DNA of 10,318 bases from a bacterium (GTDB lineage: Bacteria; Dependentiae; Babeliae; Babeliales; UASB340): positions 1 to 10,318 of the forward strand of contig DAOVNS010000041.1 of the NCBI GenBank assembly GCA_030630075.1, in the 5' to 3' direction. The stretch's first letter is position 1. Each line of letters opens with the position of its first letter. Shown here piece after piece: positions 6,352 to 10,318 of the stretch. Made by a program: the position numbers and the translations under genes. The notes beneath the pieces were generated by a model. It searched no databases and had not been told where the DNA came from. It saw only the letters and a list, made by a program, of their open reading frames with translations.

Positions 6352-7404
6352 TTAATTAATTTTTCCACATCCCAAACAAATATCCCCATCATAAAAAACT
6401 GCAAATTGTCCTGACGCCAAACCTTGATCTTGTTCATCAAGTTTAACAACCGCAGAATTATCATTTAGAAACCTTAATTCACAATTATAAAGTTTTTCGC
6501 CATGACGAATTTTAGTTTGAAGATTTGTTTTACTTGGTTTTTCTCCACTAATCCAATTAAAATCAGAAACTTCAAAAGTATCTCTCTTTTTATCTTCAGA
6601 ATGATATTGATTAGAAATATAAACAATATTATTTTTGGTATCTTTTTTTATAACAAACCATGGACCAGCAGAAAGGCCAATTCCTTTTCGTTGGCCAATT
6701 GTATAAAACCAAAAACCTTCGTGCGTTCCAACTTTTTTTCCAGTTTCAAATTCAATTAGATCACCCTTTTTTGTTCCAACATGATGTTTAATAAAATCTC
6801 TGAATTCAATTTTTCCTAGAAAACAAATTCCTTGGCTATCTTTGCGATCTTTATTTGGTAAATCATATTTTTTTGCTAAATCCCGCACTTCGCTTTTTTT
6901 AAAAATACCAAGAGGAAATAATATTTTGGATAATTGTTTTTGATCTAAATGTGATAAAAAATATGTTTGATCTTTGATTAGGTCAACGGCTCTTTTTAAT
7001 AGAAAAATATTATTTAAATTTTCAACAGTTGCATAATGTCCCGTTGCAATTTTATCAAACTGATCGCCAAACATTTCTAGAAAGCAACCAAACTTAATTA
7101 ATTTGTTACAAAAAATATCCGGGCTTGGAGTTCTACCCGATTTAATTTCAGAAATTGCATAAGAAACAACTTGGCTATGATATTCTTTTTGCATATTAAC
7201 AACACGCAAAGAAACACCGGCTTTTTTACAAACAGCCTGCGCATAATTTAAATCTTCTTCCCATGGGCATTCGCCAAGAAAAGATAATTCATCTTCGAGC
7301 CAGATTTTTAGGTAAAAAGCGGTAATATCATGTCCTTCATCTTTAAGTAGATTTAAAGCGACAGAACTATCAACACCACCGGATAATAAAACAGCTATTT
7401 TCAT
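6352..7404 (-). CDS. mnmA: tRNA-specific 2-thiouridylase MnmA
   Basis: MnmA activates U34 of Lys, Glu and Gln tRNAs with ATP and inserts sulfur, giving the s2U base needed for accurate decoding. The 350-aa length is typical. The PP-loop ATP site is SGGVDSS (8-14). The catalytic cysteines are C99 in RTPSPDIFCN and C194 in DSQGICFLG. Other family stretches are ATGHYA (120-125), KDQTYFL (144-150), FYTIGQRKGIG (233-243) and the C-terminal SGQFAVFYDGDICLGCG (331-347). Residues 45-51 (ECPWEED) resemble the insertion I recall from plant and some other MnmA proteins rather than the E. coli version. The ATG at 7404 has no visible Shine-Dalgarno, and a -10-like TAAAAT lies only 6 nt upstream, so the mRNA may be leaderless. 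The sequence in front suggests its own promoter; the ankyrin gene follows 86 nt downstream. Confidence 0.96.
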   Translation of the reverse strand: MKIAVLLSGGVDSSVALNLLKDEGHDITAFYLKIWLEDELSFLGECPWEEDLNYAQAVCKKAGVSLRVVNMQKEYHSQVVSYAISEIKSGRTPSPDIFCNKLIKFGCFLEMFGDQFDKIATGHYATVENLNNIFLLKRAVDLIKDQTYFLSHLDQKQLSKILFPLGIFKKSEVRDLAKKYDLPNKDRKDSQGICFLGKIEFRDFIKHHVGTKKGDLIEFETGKKVGTHEGFWFYTIGQRKGIGLSAGPWFVIKKDTKNNIVYISNQYHSEDKKRDTFEVSDFNWISGEKPSKTNLQTKIRHGEKLYNCELRFLNDNSAVVKLDEQDQGLASGQFAVFYDGDICLGCGKIN

Positions 7405-7410
7405 AAATTA

Positions 7411-7440
7411 ATTTTATCATTTACAAAGGATTACAACCAA
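7411..7440 (-). promoter_or_regulatory. Candidate promoter of mnmA, possibly giving a leaderless mRNA
   Basis: On the minus strand TTGGTT (7435-7440) and TAAAAT (7411-7416) are 18 nt apart. The predicted transcription start falls at or next to the ATG at 7404, which fits the lack of a Shine-Dalgarno. The -35 match is poor. Confidence 0.3.
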
Positions 7441-7590
7441 TAAAAAGCGAAAGTATCAAAAAACATTGATTTTTCGTCTAAAAAGCAACATTTTATAAAA
7501 AATTACTTATCAGAAGATCGCTGCTATCAATAAATACGCACAACATCACCACAGAGTGATACTCTTACCAACAAACAAAATCATTGTTAA

Positions 7591-7980
7591 ATCACTTCAC
7601 TTTTATTTAACATACCCCTAGCAAAAATAAATTTTTTAAAAAATATATATCAAAATATTAAATCAATAATTAAAACTCAAAATTATTCAGAAATACCTAA
7701 TATATATTTAATCATATTTAATCCAAAGTATAGTTTAACAGATCATTTCGGTCGTGATTTTTATCATAAAAAACATGCAATAAAAGTTAGATCTCTAATT
7801 CATCTAGCCGTAAGAAATAAAATAGCACCTCATTTGACAACAGAAACTCAAGAAGAATATAACCAAGCAGTTTTAGAAAATATTGACGATGGGTTTTTAT
7901 TAGCCGCCACTTTAATTGAAGGTTTAAAATGGACCGGAGCATGCATTAATTTCTTACAAAAACAATTTAATAAACGCTGA
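7591..7980 (+). pseudogene. 130-codon open frame with no usual start codon, probable 5'-truncated gene remnant
   Basis: The plus frame from 7591 to TGA at 7978-7980 is open for 129 sense codons between two stops, long for DNA this AT-rich. It contains no ATG or GTG, and only one TTG late in the frame (7834-7836). No Shine-Dalgarno is visible. The translation reads like protein: TDHFGRDFYHKKHAIKVRSL, then IHLAVRNKIAPHL, TQEEYNQAVLENIDDGF and LLAATLIEGLKWTGA, finishing INFLQKQFNKR. Codon use (GCC GCC, GGT CGT, ACC GGA) also looks coding. I do not recognise the family. The likely history is loss of the 5' end by deletion; initiation at ATT or ATA is a less likely alternative. It is followed 28 nt later by a strong hairpin that would terminate a plus-strand transcript. 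The part 7405-7590 upstream shows no gene or clear structure. Confidence 0.5.
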
Positions 7981-8008
7981 AGCAATAGGTCAAACTATAA
8001 AAAATATA

Positions 8009-8070
8009 TAAAAAAATATAAGAAGAGATTCACTCATGTTTTTGAATAAATCTCTTCTTATATTTTTTTA
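8009..8070. terminator. Strong bidirectional intrinsic terminator with a 22-bp perfect stem
   Basis: Arms 8009-8030 and 8049-8070 are exact reverse complements, with an 18-nt loop (8031-8048). The core aagaagagatt/aatctcttctt is flanked by A-runs on the left and T-runs on the right, so either strand gives a hairpin followed by U. It lies 9 nt beyond the stop of the nucleoside transporter gene (minus) and 28 nt beyond the end of the plus-strand remnant, consistent with serving both. Confidence 0.85.
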
Positions 8071-8079
8071 AACTAATTT

Positions 8080-9309
8080 TTACGGAATCAATAAACCTGC
8101 AATCGCAGCATTTATTAAATTAACAATTGTTCCACCAAGCAAAGCTCTTAATCCTAATTTGGTAAGAGTTGTTCTTTTATTTGGTGCAAGAGCAGAAATA
8201 CCACCAATCATAATTCCAATAACGGAAAAATTAGAAAAACCACATAACGCGTAAGTTAAAATTGCTTGAGTTCTAACAGTAAGCGTAGCTTTTACAAAAC
8301 TTGCATATGCAACAAATTCATTAATAACTAATTTTTGTCCTAAAAGAATTCCGGCAACACCTTTATCTTCTGGTGAAATACCAAGTAAAAAAGTTACGTT
8401 TGCAAAAAGTTTGCTAAAGATATCGTTTAAACTAAAACCGATTGAATGAAATAAAACATAATCAACCATTGCCATTAAACTGATAAATGCAATAAGCATT
8501 GCAGCAACATTTGCAGCCAAACGCAAACCATCACCCGTTCCTATTGCAATTGCATCAAGAATATTTGTTGTATCTTTTTTCATTTCAAAAGAATTACCGG
8601 CAGAAGTTTCTGGAATTTTTGTTTCTGGAATTAAAATTTTTGAAACAAGTAATGCTCCAGGAATAGACATAACAGATGCAGTTAAAAGATGAATCATAGA
8701 AACACCCATTGAACTATAAACAGCAATAACACTTGCTTGCAAAGTCGACATTCCACTAATCATAACAACCAAAATTTCTGAATCGGTCATTCCCTTTAAA
8801 TATTTTTTTACAAGCAAAGGAGCTTCCGTGGGTCCGAGCATACTGTTTGCAACTGCGCATAAACTTTCTGCACCCGATGTTCCCAAAACTGGTCTGATTA
8901 CAAAAGAAAGAATTTTTACAAAAAATTGAATAACACCAAGATGGAAAAGAAGTGACATTAATGCACCAAAAAATATTATGATTGGTACAACTTTTACAAT
9001 AAACAGGAATCCCCATGGTCCGGCAGGATCTATCATGTTTCCAAACATGAATTTAATTCCAGCATCAGAAAAACTGTATAAAACTTCAAAACCACGAGAA
9101 AGCATTTCAAAAAAACGATGGCCAATATCTGTTCTTAAAACAAAAAAGGCCAAAATAAACTGAAGAGAAAGTGCTCCGAACACTCTGCGAGGATTTATCT
9201 TTTTTTTATTGTTAGAAAAAATAAATGCAACTAAAAGAAAAACAATAATTCCAATCAAACTCACGTAATGATTGTCTTTTACAAAATAAGAATATATAGA
9301 CGAAAACAC
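8080..9309 (-). CDS. nupC: NupC-type concentrative nucleoside transporter (CNT family)
   Basis: This 409-aa inner-membrane protein imports nucleosides by cation (H+ or Na+) symport. The architecture is as expected: N-terminal membrane helices (about 16-32 and 45-58), the nucleoside-recognition/gate domain, and the C-terminal CNT core. Signature stretches are PIIIFFGALMSLLFHLGV (109-126), GTSGAESLCAVANSMLGPTE (143-162) with APLLVKKYL after it, the SGMSTLQASVIAVYSSMGV run (185-203), ANVAAMLIAFISLMAMVD (266-283), LVINEFVAYASF (327-338) and YALCGFSNFSVIGIMIGGI (353-371). It starts at GTG 9307-9309, supported by a perfect AAGGAG 7 nt upstream; the next ATG would remove the first helices. A strong terminator follows, so it appears to be a single-gene unit. 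For a host-dependent cell this would supply host nucleosides for salvage. Exact substrate preference is not visible. Confidence 0.95.
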   Translation of the reverse strand: MFSSIYSYFVKDNHYVSLIGIIVFLLVAFIFSNNKKKINPRRVFGALSLQFILAFFVLRTDIGHRFFEMLSRGFEVLYSFSDAGIKFMFGNMIDPAGPWGFLFIVKVVPIIIFFGALMSLLFHLGVIQFFVKILSFVIRPVLGTSGAESLCAVANSMLGPTEAPLLVKKYLKGMTDSEILVVMISGMSTLQASVIAVYSSMGVSMIHLLTASVMSIPGALLVSKILIPETKIPETSAGNSFEMKKDTTNILDAIAIGTGDGLRLAANVAAMLIAFISLMAMVDYVLFHSIGFSLNDIFSKLFANVTFLLGISPEDKGVAGILLGQKLVINEFVAYASFVKATLTVRTQAILTYALCGFSNFSVIGIMIGGISALAPNKRTTLTKLGLRALLGGTIVNLINAAIAGLLIP

Positions 9310-9366
9310 TTAAAAACTCCTTGGGTAAAAATAAAAAAAAGTAACAATGCTTTGTCGAATATACTA

Positions 9367-9387
9367 CTTATTTTTTTAAAAAATAAG
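9367..9387. repeat. 21-nt near-perfect palindrome upstream of the nucleoside transporter gene
   Basis: Ten-base arms cttatttttt (9367-9376) and aaaaaataag (9378-9387) are exact complements around a single base. It lies about 60 nt before the nupC start and just before a plus-strand promoter-like sequence. It could be an operator or a minor hairpin; AT-rich palindromes also arise by chance. Confidence 0.4.
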
Positions 9388-9389
9388 AC

Positions 9390-9419
9390 TTGATTTTTTA
9401 TTTTCATGAACTTTATTAT
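9390..9419 (+). promoter_or_regulatory. Candidate promoter of the 36-aa ORF
   Basis: TTGATT (9390-9395) and TATTAT (9414-9419) are separated by 18 nt. The expected transcription start at about 9426-9428 coincides with the ATG at 9428, so a transcript would be leaderless. Confidence 0.35.
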
Positions 9420-9427
9420 ATAAATCT

Positions 9428-9538
9428 ATGGGATACTTGATTGACACGTTCAGGCGTGGAGAAGTATGTTTTGATTTTTCCTTATCCCATATTCAGACGG
9501 CATTTTCGGAATTAGGAATTGATATTAATTTTTACTAA
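9428..9538 (+). CDS. Possible small protein, 36 aa, unrecognised
   Basis: ATG at 9428 opens a 36-codon frame ending TAA at 9536-9538, with translation starting MGYLIDTFRRGEVCFDFSL and ending ELGIDINFY. Codon use and the G/C-richer bases in this stretch (gacacgttcaggcgtggaga) stand out from the very AT-rich surroundings, which hints at a real or former coding sequence. There is no Shine-Dalgarno, but a promoter-like pair just upstream would make the mRNA leaderless. I do not recognise a family; it could be a gene fragment. The next stop in frame upstream is at 9407-9409, so it is not the tail of a longer open frame. Confidence 0.35.
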   Translation: MGYLIDTFRRGEVCFDFSLSHIQTAFSELGIDINFY

Positions 9539-9560
9539 AAAAAATCTTTTTTAAGAAGCA

Positions 9561-9597
9561 AAAAAGGGGCTTGATTAAGTTCAAAATACCCCTCTAA
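9561..9597 (-). terminator. Intrinsic terminator of the pentapeptide-repeat gene
   Basis: On the minus strand, directly after the TGA stop, AGGGG (9589-9593) pairs with CCCCT (9565-9569). An inner 4-bp stem TTGA/TCAA adds stability, and TTTTTT follows the right arm. This is the only GC-clamped hairpin in the window and it points only in the minus direction. Confidence 0.75.
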
Positions 9598-9600
9598 AAA

Positions 9601-10318
9601 TCAATCTGTTTGAATAGCTATTTCTTCTGTCTGAGTTTCCTGGCTTTTCATTTTAAATTTTCTGAAAAAAAATCTTTTGATTTTTTCTTTTAAGCTTAAA
9701 TTTTTATCAGGATGGGAAATATCTTTTAAGAATTCTTCAAAGTCTTCTTCGAACTTCTGAGTACCTTGGTTTTTAGATCTAAAACGCCATTTGAATTTTT
9801 TTGTGAAATATCGTTTGAGTTTCTCTTTAAAAGTAAGCGTGTTTGGATCAAAAACTTCTTTATCATAATCTTCTAATTCATAAACAATATCCAAGGGAAC
9901 TTTTAATGCACCATGATCACGAAGATATTGTTTTTGTTCATTCGTTAAACCTTTAGCTCTATAAAAAATAGATCCCTCTGCTTTTATATCTTTTAAATTG
10001 GCATCCCAAAATAATGCTCCCGTAAAATTACCATGTGATAAGTCAGCACCTTCAAGATCTGCTTTTCTAAAACTTGCCCATACGGCATTAACTTTTTTTA
10101 AGATTGCATTTCTTAAGCGAGACGCTTTAAATGACGTACCAGTTAACCAGCTATTTTCTAAATTTAATCCATTTGGAAATTTTATATTACCTAATGGAGC
10201 ATATCTTAAATCTGACCTTCTCATGTTTCTGCAGCCAAATGTAATATCTTCAAAATCTTGCTCATCATAAACCTCATATTTCGCAGGAGCAGTAATGAGT
10301 TGATTACAAAAAAATAAA
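9601..10318 (-). CDS. Pentapeptide-repeat protein with duplicated basic tail, 5' end beyond the window
   Basis: The minus frame is open from TGA at 9601 to the right edge. An ATG at 10222-10224 is inside the gene: the codons before it read LFFCNQLITAPAKYEVYDEQ and then DFEDITFGCRN, continuing straight into the repeats. The LFFCNQLITAPA part looks like the end of a signal peptide, so the start is probably just off the window and the product exported. Counting the ATG as residue 1, pentapeptide-type repeats occupy about 1-90 (SDLRYAPLGN, SFKASRLRNA, ASFRKADLEGADLSHGNFTG, ANLKDIKAEGSIFYRAKGL), which should form a right-handed quadrilateral helix. KGLTNEQKQYLRDHGAL caps the fold. A charged tail carries two copies of a Lys/Arg/Phe-rich segment (130-148 and 176-193). 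No Shine-Dalgarno precedes the internal ATG. Function unknown; a protein-binding or envelope role is possible. Confidence 0.82.
   Translation of the reverse strand, partial: LFFCNQLITAPAKYEVYDEQDFEDITFGCRNMRRSDLRYAPLGNIKFPNGLNLENSWLTGTSFKASRLRNAILKKVNAVWASFRKADLEGADLSHGNFTGALFWDANLKDIKAEGSIFYRAKGLTNEQKQYLRDHGALKVPLDIVYELEDYDKEVFDPNTLTFKEKLKRYFTKKFKWRFRSKNQGTQKFEEDFEEFLKDISHPDKNLSLKEKIKRFFFRKFKMKSQETQTEEIAIQTD
9646..9699 (-). repeat. Coding repeat 2 of the basic amphipathic segment
   Basis: It encodes LSLKEKIKRFFFRKFKMK, the second copy of an L-x-x-KEK-(I/L)-KR-(F/Y)-F-x-(R/K)-KFK segment found also at 9781-9837. The copies are similar as protein but diverged as DNA. Confidence 0.7.
9781..9837 (-). 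repeat. Coding repeat 1 of the basic amphipathic segment
   Basis: It encodes LTFKEKLKRYFTKKFKWRF, the partner of 9646-9699. An acidic stretch (KFEEDFEEFLKDI) lies between the two basic copies. Confidence 0.7.

Noticed and set aside
7405..7590. Search for a tRNA, riboswitch or small RNA upstream of mnmA
   Set aside because: Only a weak 5-bp stem (atcac/gtgat near 7559) was seen, with no cloverleaf or conserved riboswitch core.
8009..8070. The 22-bp inverted repeat as ends of a mobile element
   Set aside because: The arms are only 18 nt apart with A and T runs outside and sit between two converging frames, which fits a terminator. No transposase or target duplication is near.
9601..10224. Taking the ATG at 10224 as the start of the pentapeptide-repeat gene
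   Set aside because: The frame is open upstream with repeat-like residues (DFEDITFGCRN), and there is no Shine-Dalgarno before this ATG.
9998..10270. 90-codon plus-strand frame opposite the pentapeptide-repeat gene
   Set aside because: It is antisense to a well-supported repeat protein; the mirrored repeats keep it open. No ribosome binding site or protein-like sequence supports it.
1..10318. CRISPR array, tRNA genes, insertion sequence or prophage genes
   Set aside because: No regularly spaced repeats, no tRNA-like T-arm consensus, and no transposase or integrase motifs were found when reading both strands.

Overview
The window is strongly AT-rich, densely packed bacterial DNA that uses the standard code with occasional GTG starts. 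The gene content suggests a host-dependent bacterium. It has Sec-exported ankyrin-repeat proteins, an exported pentapeptide-repeat protein, a DUF1703-type ATPase/PD-(D/E)XK protein and a nucleoside importer, next to housekeeping genes. The best guess is a protist-associated intracellular lineage of the Dependentiae (TM6/Babela) type. Amoebal Chlamydiae or other intracellular groups are alternatives. No rRNA or marker gene is present to settle this.

Layout: the left edge holds the N-terminus of phosphoenolpyruvate synthase (1-431, minus). Upstream on the same strand lies a 565-aa AAA-ATPase-like/PD-(D/E)XK protein (468-2165). A lone plus-strand glycosyltransferase (2271-3329) diverges from it and ends unusually early. 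From 3319 to 6265 the minus strand carries two tandem ankyrin + metallo-beta-lactamase (MBL) units. The upstream unit (ANK 5369-6265, MBL 4357-5334) is intact. The downstream unit (ANK 3449-4267) keeps only 47 codons of its MBL gene. The tRNA 2-thiouridylase gene mnmA (6352-7404) lies upstream.

The stretch 7405-8079 holds no intact gene. It contains a 130-codon plus-strand frame without a usual start codon (7591-7980) and a 22-bp perfect hairpin that should terminate transcription from both sides. Then come a NupC-type concentrative nucleoside transporter (8080-9309, minus), a short intergenic region with a possible leaderless 36-aa ORF, and a pentapeptide-repeat protein (9601 to the right edge, minus). 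The reading frame of that last gene runs past the window end, so the ATG at 10224 is internal.

Functionally the window mixes core metabolism (PpsA, MnmA), import of host nucleosides (NupC), and probable surface or host-facing products (signal-peptide ankyrin proteins, pentapeptide protein, glycosyltransferase, and an MBL hydrolase resembling the NAPE-PLD/RomA type). The most informative point is the rearrangement scar at about 3319-3490. There a glycosyltransferase tail, a decayed MBL copy and a run-on ankyrin C-terminus meet. A 129-bp direct repeat, 122/129 identical, brackets the downstream ankyrin gene. I did not find a clearly new multi-gene system; the duplicated ANK-MBL cassette is the closest candidate.
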